A stretch of DNA of 64,000 nucleotides, taken from Pseudomonas baltica (GTDB lineage: Bacteria; Pseudomonadota; Gammaproteobacteria; Pseudomonadales; Pseudomonadaceae). Position numbers and translations under genes: made by a program. Positions 37,347 to 45,160 of the stretch are shown here, one piece after another. Position 1 is the first letter of the stretch; the number at the start of each line of letters is the position of its first letter. The stretch spans positions 4,118,501-4,182,500 of the forward strand of contig NZ_CP134771.1 in NCBI RefSeq assembly GCF_031880315.1. The letters are read 5' to 3'. Below the pieces are notes generated by a model that was not told the origin of the DNA, searched no databases, and was given only the letters and a program-made list of their open reading frames with translations.

Positions 37347-38198
37347 CTATCGATAAGGTACATTGCTGTTGGTTTTCCGTATGGCAGATATCCCGCTTCC
37401 GGTCGAAGTGGGCGCCCCCTGCGGTACGTTGAGCCCCACCCTTACGGTTGAAGTTGATACGCGAGTGGGGCCGTTAAACCCTGGCGGGAAATTTGTATTG
37501 ATTCTGGACTGGGTAAGGATGGGCGCGCGAGGCGATTCTGGGCGCCATAGGAATGGGCTGCCGTCAGGGTTTTGCCCGGACATTTCAATTATGCCTTTTA
37601 CTTTTTTCGGAGCCTTTACGGGGGCTGCTTTGATTTTTTTTACAACCATGGCAGCTTCAGAAGATGAAGTGGACAAAATTGAAGAAGACCGCGGGGTCAT
37701 TGGGGATTCTACGTTTTGACTCACTGTGCGGAAGACGTCTTCGGAAGAACGCTGGAGCGTTGGGCTATTTATTTTATTTACGGATTTCGTGGTGATGTTT
37801 CCAGATTTTCTTCCCGTTTTTTTTGCGCTTTTGCCAAATAGACTAAGGAATTTACTCAGTAGTGAATGGCCACTGGGGTCTGTTTGATTCACCGGGTCAC
37901 CAAGGCAGTAAGCATAAGCATTCAACCCACCTTCATCGAACGGGCTCAGGTTATCGGGGCTGTGGAAGCGTTGCTGTGCGGTATTGAATGCGCGGTAGCC
38001 TTGACCGAGCAAATAGATCGGTAGCAGGCCTTCACGCATTTGGCCGTTAAATGATGAGCGCGAGCCTGGTTCGTCTGAGGATGAGTGACCGAAGGGAGTG
38101 TAATTGAAGGGGGTCATGCCTTGCCCCATCAGGCGCATGAGAACTGAGGCACCTTGGTCGGTGGCGAGGAGTACTTGGGACTGCTGATCTGTGGGCAT
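37347..38198 (-). CDS. Orphan RHS-repeat-associated core protein (proximal copy)
   Basis: 283 residues from ATG 38198 (MPTDQQSQVLLATDQGAS), supported by GGAG 8-9 nt upstream. The core (about 10-115) parallels the neighbouring gene: NYTPFGH, IYLLGQGYRAFNTAQQRFHS, PDNLSPFDEGGLNAYAYCLG and DPVNQTDPSGHS. The C-terminal 165 residues are Ser/Pro/Lys-rich and unrelated to the neighbour's tail. Same strand, 76 bp before the second copy, so probably one operon. Conserved core with swapped tail resembles the polymorphic-toxin pattern, but no immunity-type gene is obvious. Confidence 0.8.
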   Translation of the reverse strand: MPTDQQSQVLLATDQGASVLMRLMGQGMTPFNYTPFGHSSSDEPGSRSSFNGQMREGLLPIYLLGQGYRAFNTAQQRFHSPDNLSPFDEGGLNAYAYCLGDPVNQTDPSGHSLLSKFLSLFGKSAKKTGRKSGNITTKSVNKINSPTLQRSSEDVFRTVSQNVESPMTPRSSSILSTSSSEAAMVVKKIKAAPVKAPKKVKGIIEMSGQNPDGSPFLWRPESPRAPILTQSRINTNFPPGFNGPTRVSTSTVRVGLNVPQGAPTSTGSGISAIRKTNSNVPYR

Positions 38199-38584
38199 GT
38201 CGACATCTCCGGAATCGTGAGCTTCGAGTTTCAACCGGGTTTCACGCTAGCGGTACTAGCAGATCTGATAGGTAGGGGCGGTTGGCAAAGCTCCGCCCCC
38301 CCGCTGATTATTACCATCCCCACAATAGTCTTTCGCATTCTTGCAAACGACAATTTGTCGCAGCTACGGCCTTTTTTTGCTATCGTTGCAAAACTAACTA
38401 ACTGGTTAATACCTTGGCTGGCGTCCACCTGGCCCAGCGTTTGCGGCCTCACATCGCACGCCTGCGGCGCTGATGGTCGTCAGAACGTCCCAACGACCTC
38501 CCCCGCACAGGGATGATGGCCGTTGGCTGCACTACCCTTAAACAGTTCCCCTCCCACGTTCATGCGTCAGTAGGATCATGCAAC
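38199..38584. other. 386-bp divergent gap between the RHS pair and gcd
   Basis: It should contain both promoters. A 13-nt palindrome cgacaatttgtcg lies at 38348-38360 and a T-run (ctttttttg) at about 38370-38379. I see no gene. Confidence 0.5.
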
Positions 38585-41008
38585 ATGACTAAGTCTCACA
38601 CCACGGCAACCGCCGCCCGTTGGCCCCTGTGGCTCGCTGCGTTCGGCATGCTGGTATTTGGCCTCCCGTTCGCGGGTCTCGGTGGTTACCTCGCCTCTTT
38701 GGGCGGTAGCTGGTACTTCCTGCTGGCCGGCCTCGGCATGATCGTTTCGGCCGTGCTGTACGCCCGCAAACGCCTGCTGGGCGCCTGGCTGTTCGCGGCC
38801 GTCATGGTGCTGTCGGTGATCTGGGCGCTGGTCGATGCCGGCCTGGTGTTCTGGCCGCAGATCTCGCGCCTGTTCGCCCTGGGTGTACTCAGCCTGGTCG
38901 TCGCGCTGACCTACCCGACTCTGCGCAAGGCCAATGGTCTGGCGGGCGGTCGCGGCGGTTATGCACTGGCCGGCCTGCTGGCGATCGCGGTGGTCGCGGG
39001 TGGTTATGGCATGTTCATTCCCCACGCCTCGGTGGCGCCAAACGGCGAGTTGCCGGGCCTGACCAAGGTCGACCCTGCCCACGCACAGAAGAATTGGGAG
39101 CACTACGGTAACGATGAAGGTGGCAGCCGCTTCGCCGCGCTCGACCAGATCAACCGCAGCAACGTCGCCAAGCTGGTGCCGGCCTGGACCTTCCACACCG
39201 GTGACGTGGCAATCAGCAACGGCAATGGTGCAGAAGACCAGATGACCCCGCTGCAAGTGGGCGACAAGGTGTTCATCTGTACCCCGCACAACAACATCAT
39301 CGCGCTGGATGCCGATACCGGCAAACAGCTGTGGCAGCACAAGACCGACGCGAAATCGGCCGTGTGGCAGCGTTGCCGTGGTCTGGCCTACTTCGATGCC
39401 AGCGCCGCGATTGCCGCCCCGACGGATGGCAGCACGCCGGATGCACCGGTGGCCGTGCCCGCTGGCGCCAACTGCACCCGTCGCCTGCTGACCAACACCA
39501 TCGACGCACGCCTGATCGCCGTTGACGCCGACACCGGCGAGCTGTGCCAGGGCTTCGGCAACAAGGGCGAAATCGACCTGAAAGCCGGCCTGGGCAACGT
39601 GCCTGACTCCTACTACCAGCTGTCCTCGGCGCCGTTGATGGCCGGTACCACCGTTGTGGTTGGCGGCCGGGTAGCCGACAACGTGCAGACCGACATGCCT
39701 GGCGGCGTGATCCGTGGTTTCGACGTGGTCACTGGCGCCATGCGCTGGGCGTTCGACCCGGGCAACCCTGCGGACAAGCAAGCCCCTGCTGATGGCAAGA
39801 CCTACGTGCGCAGCACCCCGAACAGCTGGGCGCCGATGTCCTACGATCCGCTGATGAATACCGTGTTCCTGCCGATGGGCAGCTCCTCGACCGACATCTA
39901 TGGTGTCGAGCGGACCGACCTGAACCACAAATACGGCGCCTCGGTCGTCGCACTGAACGCCACCACCGGCGACCAGAAGTGGGTCTATCAGACCGTTCAC
40001 AACGACCTATGGGATTTCGACCTGCCGATGCAGCCGACCCTTACCGATTTCGCCAAGGCTGACGGCACCAAGGTTCCGGCCGTGGTGATCGGCACCAAGG
40101 CCGGTCAGATCTACGTGCTGGATCGCAAGACCGGTCAGCCATTGACCAAGGTTGAAGAAGTCCCGGTCAAGAAATCCGACATCCCCGGCGAACCGTACTC
40201 GCCGACCCAGCCGAAATCGGTGGGCATGCCGCAGATCGGCGCGCAGACCCTGACCGAATCGGACATGTGGGGCGCCACGCCGTTCGACCAGATGCTGTGC
40301 CGTATCTCGTTCAAGCAAATGCGCTACGACGGTCTGTACACCGCGCCGGGTACCGACGTTTCGCTGAGCTTCCCGGGTTCGCTGGGTGGCATGAACTGGG
40401 GCAGCCTGTCGGTTGACCCGGTGCACGGCTTCATCTTCGTCAACGACATGCGTCTGGGCCTGTGGAGCCAGATGGTGCCGCAGCAGAAAGACGCCAAGGC
40501 CTCCTCGGGTGGCGAAGCGATCAACACCGGCATGGGCGCTGTACCGCTCAAGGGCACGCCATACGCCGTCAACAAGAACCGCTTCCTGTCGGTAGCCGGC
40601 ATCCCTTGCCAGGCGCCACCGTTCGGTACGCTGAGCGCGATCGACATGAAGACCCAGAAAATCGCCTGGCAAGTACCCGTCGGTACCGTGCAGGACACTG
40701 GCCCGATGGGCATCAAGATGGGCCTGCAACTGCCGATCGGCATGCCGACCCTGGGTGGCACGCTGTCGACCCAAGGTGGCCTGGTGTTCATCGCCGGTAC
40801 TCAGGACTACTACCTGCGCGCCTTCAACACCGCCAACGGTGAAGAGGCCTGGAAGGCCCGTCTGCCCGTGGGCAGCCAGGGCGGCCCGATGACTTTCGTT
40901 TCGCCCAAGACCGGCAAGCAATACGTGGTCATCACTGCCGGCGGTGCGCGTCAGTCACCTGATCGTGGCGACTATGTGATCGCTTACGCGTTGCCTGACA
41001 GCAAGTAA
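38585..41008 (+). CDS. gcd: Membrane-bound PQQ-dependent glucose dehydrogenase
   Basis: 807 residues. About five membrane helices fill residues 10-145, and the rest is a periplasmic eight-bladed quinoprotein propeller with tryptophan-docking motifs (LDADTGKQLWQHKTD, VVALNATTGDQKWVYQTV, NDLWDFDLPMQP, ANGEEAWKARLPVGSQGGP). It oxidises glucose to gluconolactone in the periplasm and feeds electrons to ubiquinone. This gives gluconate production and the mineral-phosphate-solubilising trait of many pseudomonads. PQQ synthesis genes are not in the window. ATG 38585 has AGGA upstream. A strong terminator follows. Confidence 0.95.
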   Translation: MTKSHTTATAARWPLWLAAFGMLVFGLPFAGLGGYLASLGGSWYFLLAGLGMIVSAVLYARKRLLGAWLFAAVMVLSVIWALVDAGLVFWPQISRLFALGVLSLVVALTYPTLRKANGLAGGRGGYALAGLLAIAVVAGGYGMFIPHASVAPNGELPGLTKVDPAHAQKNWEHYGNDEGGSRFAALDQINRSNVAKLVPAWTFHTGDVAISNGNGAEDQMTPLQVGDKVFICTPHNNIIALDADTGKQLWQHKTDAKSAVWQRCRGLAYFDASAAIAAPTDGSTPDAPVAVPAGANCTRRLLTNTIDARLIAVDADTGELCQGFGNKGEIDLKAGLGNVPDSYYQLSSAPLMAGTTVVVGGRVADNVQTDMPGGVIRGFDVVTGAMRWAFDPGNPADKQAPADGKTYVRSTPNSWAPMSYDPLMNTVFLPMGSSSTDIYGVERTDLNHKYGASVVALNATTGDQKWVYQTVHNDLWDFDLPMQPTLTDFAKADGTKVPAVVIGTKAGQIYVLDRKTGQPLTKVEEVPVKKSDIPGEPYSPTQPKSVGMPQIGAQTLTESDMWGATPFDQMLCRISFKQMRYDGLYTAPGTDVSLSFPGSLGGMNWGSLSVDPVHGFIFVNDMRLGLWSQMVPQQKDAKASSGGEAINTGMGAVPLKGTPYAVNKNRFLSVAGIPCQAPPFGTLSAIDMKTQKIAWQVPVGTVQDTGPMGIKMGLQLPIGMPTLGGTLSTQGGLVFIAGTQDYYLRAFNTANGEEAWKARLPVGSQGGPMTFVSPKTGKQYVVITAGGARQSPDRGDYVIAYALPDSK

Positions 41009-41026
41009 GTAGGTCGCGGTACTCGA

Positions 41027-41065
41027 AACCCGCTGTCGCCTGAAAGGGTGGCAGCGGGTTTTTTG
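41027..41065 (+). terminator. Rho-independent terminator of gcd
   Basis: aacccgctg pairs with cagcgggtt, extended inward by weaker pairs to a 14-bp stem with a 6-nt loop, followed by six T (41059-41064). Confidence 0.85.
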
Positions 41066-41096
41066 TTTCAGGCGATCAATCAGCGTGATCTTGCGG

Positions 41097-41160
41097 GCCT
41101 CTTCGCGGGCAAGCCCTGCTCCCACAGGTTTGGGAGCAAGGCTTGCCCGCGAAGGGGCCG
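41097..41160. repeat. Compact REP palindrome after gcd
   Basis: gcctcttcgcgggcaagccc and ggcttgcccgcgaaggggcc flank a short centre. The two arms are closer together than in the other REPs. Confidence 0.85.
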
Positions 41161-41257
41161 TCAGCCCTTCACATAATTTTCGACACAATTGCAACATAAT
41201 CAGCCTTTCACCCTCCAACAGGGCGAATTCGACTTTTGCTGCAAGAGGCTGCCTTTC

Positions 41258-41827
41258 ATGAATACCCCACGTTCCCTGTCCCTCGCCGTGCTGATGGCCC
41301 TGGCGTCCAGTTCGGCTTTCGCTTTCAACCTGAACGACGCCGTCAACGCTGCTTCGACCCTTCAGGGCAACAACAAAAGCGACGGCGCAGCAGTGGCGGC
41401 GGCCCCGCAGGCGGCGGGGTTGCTGAACACCCTGGGCACCCAGCTCAACGTCACCCCGCAGCAAGCGGTAGGCGGTACCGGCGCCATGCTCGCGCTTGCC
41501 AAGAACAAACTCGGCAGCGGCGATTATTCGCAGTTGACCAAGCAGGTGCCGGGCCTCGATTCGCTGTCAGGCGCCAATGCCTTGGGTGGCCTGAACGGCC
41601 TGGGTGGGCTGCTGGGCTCGGGCGGCAGCAGCAGTGCCGCCGGCCTAGGCAGTGCGCTTGATAACGTGAAGTCTACGGCCGACATGAACAGCGCCTTCAC
41701 CAAACTGGGCATGGACAGTGGTATGGTCGGCCAATTTGCGCCGGTGATTCTGCAGTATTTGGGGCAGCAAGGCGTGGGCGGGACGGTGCTCAAGAGCCTC
41801 GGCAGCATCTGGGGGACCGGTAACTGA
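41258..41827 (+). CDS. DUF2780 exported protein
   Basis: 189 residues from ATG 41258, with AGAGG upstream. The signal peptide is MNTPRSLSLAVLMALASSSAFA. The family body is clear: LLNTLGTQLNVTPQQAVGGT, AMLALAKNKLGSGDYSQL, then a Gly/Ser-rich linker and a C-terminal KLGMDSGMVGQFAPVILQYL. DUF2780 proteins (VcgC/VcgE-like) are periplasmic or secreted and uncharacterised. It appears monocistronic. Confidence 0.85.
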   Translation: MNTPRSLSLAVLMALASSSAFAFNLNDAVNAASTLQGNNKSDGAAVAAAPQAAGLLNTLGTQLNVTPQQAVGGTGAMLALAKNKLGSGDYSQLTKQVPGLDSLSGANALGGLNGLGGLLGSGGSSSAAGLGSALDNVKSTADMNSAFTKLGMDSGMVGQFAPVILQYLGQQGVGGTVLKSLGSIWGTGN

Positions 41828-41844
41828 CATGCTGCTCGTTTGAT

Positions 41845-41891
41845 AACTAGCGGTTCTGTATCGATGCCACAAGCTGACAGAACTGCTAGTT
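41845..41891. repeat. Isolated 15-bp inverted repeat
   Basis: aactagcggttctgt (41845-41859) and acagaactgctagtt (41877-41891) pair over 15 bp with one G:T wobble and a 17-nt loop, 18 bp after the DUF2780 stop. There is no T-run, and the sequence is not of the REP class. The rest of the gap to 42123 shows nothing else. Confidence 0.75.
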
Positions 41892-42123
41892 GGATTCTCG
41901 CCGTAAGTATTGCGTGGTGACGGATGTCCTCTTCACTGGCAGCAATCCAATTGGCCCTCCATCAGTCCCGATGATTGATCACAAACAGGGCTCAAAGCGT
42001 GCGCATCATCGTCGTCCGCCGGACACAAGGTGGATTATCGTCCTGTGACCTATATCAGAAGAGCTTGAGCGTGCCACTTTTACTGAATTCAGTGCTGCTG
42101 GATCAGGTAATACGCGCCGTATC

Positions 42124-43011
42124 TCAAAGCCTTTGTGCGTGTATTGACTTGATCCGCTCGTCCTTGGCTTCCCACAACCCATTCACCCAGCCCTGCACCT
42201 TCTCGCGAAACACCGGGTCGCTTTCATAGCACCCTTCGACCAGCCCCCGCTCGATCGGCAGTGCGCGGATATCCACGATCACCTTGCTCACCGAGCCGCA
42301 CAGCAAATCCCAGAACCCCGGAATCCGCCCATTCGGATACACCACGGTCACGTCCAGCACGGTGTCCAGTTGCTCCCCCAGCGCCGCCAGCACGAAGGCC
42401 ACGCCGCCGGCCTTGGGCTTTAGCAGATAACGATAGGGCGATCGCTGCTCGTCGTGTTTGGCCTGAGTGAAGCGCGTGCCTTCGAGGTAATTGACGATGG
42501 TCACCGGCTGACGCTTGAACAGCGCGCAGGCGGCCTTGGTGATTTTCAGGTCTTCACCCTTGAGCTGCGGGTGCTTGTCGAGGAAGGCTTTGCTGTAGCG
42601 CTTCATGAAGGGGTAGTCCAGCGCCCACCAGGCCAGGCCCAACAGCGGCACCCAGATCAGCTCTTTTTTCAGGAAGAACTTGAAGAACGGCGTGCGCCGG
42701 TTGAAGGCCTGGATCAGCGCCGGGATGTCGACCCACGACTGGTGATTGCTGACCACCAGATAGGAGCGGTCGATGCGCAAATGTTCGGCGCCACGGATGT
42801 CCCATCGGGTAGGGGTGCACAGGGCGAAGATCAGTTTGTCGACCTCGGCCCAGGTTTCGGCGAACCACATCACCGCCCGCGACGCGTGGTCGCGCCAGCG
42901 ACCCCTCAACGCCAGTTTGATCACGGCGAAAATCAGCAGAGGGACGATCCAGAACAGCGTATTGAGGAGTAACAGCAGGCTGGCAGTCAGGCCAGTAAGC
43001 ACGCGACGCAT
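42124..43011 (-). CDS. YihG/PlsC-family membrane lysophospholipid acyltransferase
   Basis: 295 residues. The acyltransferase HX4D motif is His90-Asp95 in SNHQSWVD, and the glycerol-phosphate-binding EGTRF follows in VNYLEGTRFTQAK. Membrane segments lie near residues 8-35. KFFLKKELIWVPLLGLAWWALDYPF is characteristic of the YihG subgroup, which acylates lysophospholipids. ATG 43011 (MRRVLTG...) is chosen by family length. ATG 43029 is possible, and neither has a strong ribosome site. It is monocistronic and divergent from the protease-like gene. Confidence 0.88.
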   Translation of the reverse strand: MRRVLTGLTASLLLLLNTLFWIVPLLIFAVIKLALRGRWRDHASRAVMWFAETWAEVDKLIFALCTPTRWDIRGAEHLRIDRSYLVVSNHQSWVDIPALIQAFNRRTPFFKFFLKKELIWVPLLGLAWWALDYPFMKRYSKAFLDKHPQLKGEDLKITKAACALFKRQPVTIVNYLEGTRFTQAKHDEQRSPYRYLLKPKAGGVAFVLAALGEQLDTVLDVTVVYPNGRIPGFWDLLCGSVSKVIVDIRALPIERGLVEGCYESDPVFREKVQGWVNGLWEAKDERIKSIHAQRL

Positions 43012-43235
43012 GGCGAAACTCGGGGTCATTGTTTTGGCCGGCAATGATAAGCAGGTCAGGGGCTTACGCCAATTCACCCGGTCGGCTTTAGCTAACTAAA
43101 TTTTTACTTTTTATTAAAACGGCCACAGGCCATGCTTGCTGGAACCGCGAACCTCTTGGTGATGAGTGGTCTTATGCTGTTACTGCGTTTTGCCAGGCAA
43201 GGACGGCCGCGCGCGCCCATCGAGGAAATCCTTAC

Positions 43236-43748
43236 GTGAAATCGGTTTGTGTCCTGCTGTCGCTCCTGGTATTGCCGATCCTGGCCCTGGCTGGCGAAGA
43301 CCCCGTACTGTATGGCCGTTACGAATACATCAAGTTGCCGGAGATCGGCGAGACGCTCAAAGCCAAGATGGACACCGGCGCGCTGACCTCATCGTTGTCG
43401 GCCAGGAACATCCAGCGCTTCGAGCGAGACGGCGAGCAGTGGGTGAGTTTTCAGCTGGGCAGCGACAAGGACGACGCCAAGGTGTACGAGCACCGGCTGG
43501 CGCGCGTCGCCAAGGTCAAGAGCCGTATCGAAGAAGATGACGTCCGAGAGGCGGCCGAGGCGGCCGAGCGTCCGGTGATCGAGCTGAGCATGTGCATTGG
43601 CGAAGACAAGCAGACGGTCGAGGTCAGCCTGACCGATCGCAGCAACTTCACCTACCCGCTGCTGATCGGGGTCAAGGGGATGCGCGACTTCAACGCGGCG
43701 ATCAACCCGATGCGGCGCTTTACGGCAGGACAGCCGGACTGCTCCTGA
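43236..43748 (+). CDS. Retropepsin-like 'ATP-dependent zinc protease' family exported protein
   Basis: 170 residues from GTG 43236 with GAGGAA 8 nt upstream. The signal peptide is about residues 1-19. The aspartic-protease-like DTG triad is Asp46-Thr47-Gly48 in KAKMDTGALTSSL, followed by YEHRLARVAKVKSR and a final YPLLIGVKGMRDFNAAINP typical of the RimB/DUF785 family. Despite the common name there is no Zn or ATP motif. It is a retroviral-protease fold and probably periplasmic or membrane-anchored. Substrate unknown. Confidence 0.85.
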   Translation: MKSVCVLLSLLVLPILALAGEDPVLYGRYEYIKLPEIGETLKAKMDTGALTSSLSARNIQRFERDGEQWVSFQLGSDKDDAKVYEHRLARVAKVKSRIEEDDVREAAEAAERPVIELSMCIGEDKQTVEVSLTDRSNFTYPLLIGVKGMRDFNAAINPMRRFTAGQPDCS

Positions 43749-43778
43749 CCCGGTGCATAGCCGCTCGTGAGCGGTCGC

Positions 43779-43982
43779 CTAGTGCTTGTGCGGTGGCATC
43801 GGGCCGCGTCGCGCCAACAGCCCGCGCAGCGCCAGCCACGCCGGTAGCCCCAGCCCCACCCAGCTCAGCGTGTCCCAAGCGCCATCGCCCAGCAGCGCCG
43901 CGAACAACCCGGCGGCGCTCAGCAGCCCTATCGACACCGGCACCTTGAACACCGGCCACAGCCTGGGCTTGCGCTTGCTCAT
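43779..43982 (-). CDS. 67-residue membrane protein at the end of the iron-uptake operon
   Basis: MSKRKPRLWPVFKVPVSIGL... has two hydrophobic segments (about 14-30 and 37-52) and a His-rich end (PMPPHKH). The start ATG overlaps the PepSY gene's stop (ATGA), so the two are co-translated. Small DUF-type membrane proteins of this shape often follow PepSY proteins in siderophore loci. The function is unknown. Confidence 0.75.
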   Translation of the reverse strand: MSKRKPRLWPVFKVPVSIGLLSAAGLFAALLGDGAWDTLSWVGLGLPAWLALRGLLARRGPMPPHKH

Positions 43983-45097
43983 GGCGCCACCTCGAGCTGC
44001 GCCGCCGCCCGGCGTCGTACCCACCACAGATACACGCCACTGCCCAGGATAATGATCGTCAAGCCATCCAGCAGTGCCCACAGCACCTGCATCGGCAGCC
44101 CGCCGTAGTCACCGAAATGTAATGGCTGTGACAGCCCCATGGCATCCATGTACCAAGGCCGCTCGGCGACCGCAGTGACCTGCAAGGTACGTGCGTCGAT
44201 CAGCACCGGGGTCAGCAGGTGCGAGGTCAGGTGCGTGGCGCCTTTGAGGAAAACCGCATAGTGATGCGCGCTGGAAAACCGCGTGCCGGGGAAGGCGATG
44301 AAATCGGCGGTCATGCCCGGCGCGGCCTGTTCGGCTATCTCCAGCAAGCGTGTGGCCGGCGCACGCTGCACCAGCGGCGGCGCATCGCGGTAGGGCGCGA
44401 CCATGGCGCTGAGGCTGTCGTTGCGCCAGGCGGCGATCAGCAGGTCGGCGCAGGCGCTCACCACCCCGGTGACGCCCACCACCAGCGCCCAGGTCAGCGT
44501 GACGATGCCCAGCAGATTGTGCAGGTCGAGCCAGCGCACCCGGCGCGACTTGTGCTGGCGCACGGTGGCGAAGTCCAGGCGGCGCATGAAGGGCGCATAG
44601 AGCACCACCCCGGAGACGATCGCCAGCACGAACAGCACGCCCATGAACGCCAGCAACAGCTTGCCCGGCAGCCCCGCGTACATGTCCACGTGCAGGCGCA
44701 GCATGACCATCATGAAGCCGCCGTTGGCTGACGGCATCGCCAGCGCCTGGCCGGTGCGCGCGTCGAGCATGAAGGTGTGGGACGAGTTGGGCTCGGTGTC
44801 GGCCGTGGCGGCGGTGATCGCCATCACGCCTTCAGGGGCGTCGTCATCCCAGCCGAAATACTGCACCACCTCGCCCGGGCGATGGCGCTCGGCGGCCTCG
44901 ACCAGTTGCTGCAGGTCCAGGTTCGGGGTGCCGGCGGGCAGCGTGGCGAAAGTCGGCTCGTTGCCCAGCAGATGGTCGATCTGATGGTGGAAGATCAACG
45001 GCAGGCCGGTGAGCGCCAGCAACAGGAGGAAGAGCGTACAGATCAGGCTGGACCAGGTGTGGATGAAGGACCAGCGACGAATTGTTTTACTGTTCAT
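43979..45097 (-). CDS. PepSY-associated membrane protein (siderophore-reductase type)
   Basis: 372 residues and four membrane segments (about 12-34, 140-165, 190-215, 335-357). Conserved features are WSFIHTWSSLICTLFLLLLALTG, LRLHVDMYAGLPGKLLL with a membrane His, and WLDLHNLLGIVTLTWALV. Proteins of this type (e.g. FoxB, PiuB) sit beside TonB receptors and are thought to reduce or process ferric siderophores at the inner membrane. It lies 63 bp after the receptor, beyond a terminator hairpin, so it may be expressed at a lower level. Confidence 0.88.
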   Translation of the reverse strand: MNSKTIRRWSFIHTWSSLICTLFLLLLALTGLPLIFHHQIDHLLGNEPTFATLPAGTPNLDLQQLVEAAERHRPGEVVQYFGWDDDAPEGVMAITAATADTEPNSSHTFMLDARTGQALAMPSANGGFMMVMLRLHVDMYAGLPGKLLLAFMGVLFVLAIVSGVVLYAPFMRRLDFATVRQHKSRRVRWLDLHNLLGIVTLTWALVVGVTGVVSACADLLIAAWRNDSLSAMVAPYRDAPPLVQRAPATRLLEIAEQAAPGMTADFIAFPGTRFSSAHHYAVFLKGATHLTSHLLTPVLIDARTLQVTAVAERPWYMDAMGLSQPLHFGDYGGLPMQVLWALLDGLTIIILGSGVYLWWVRRRAAAQLEVAP

Positions 45098-45118
45098 TTC
45101 ACAGGTGTCCAGAACGAC

Positions 45119-45141
45119 AAAAGCCGCCCCTGAGGGCGGCT
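45119..45141 (-). terminator. Hairpin terminator between the TonB receptor and PepSY genes
   Basis: On the minus strand gccgccc-tcag-gggcggc is followed by five T. A perfect 7-bp GC stem inside the operon suggests partial termination after the receptor gene. Confidence 0.8.
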
Positions 45142-45160
45142 GGTGTGAGGCATCAGGCGC

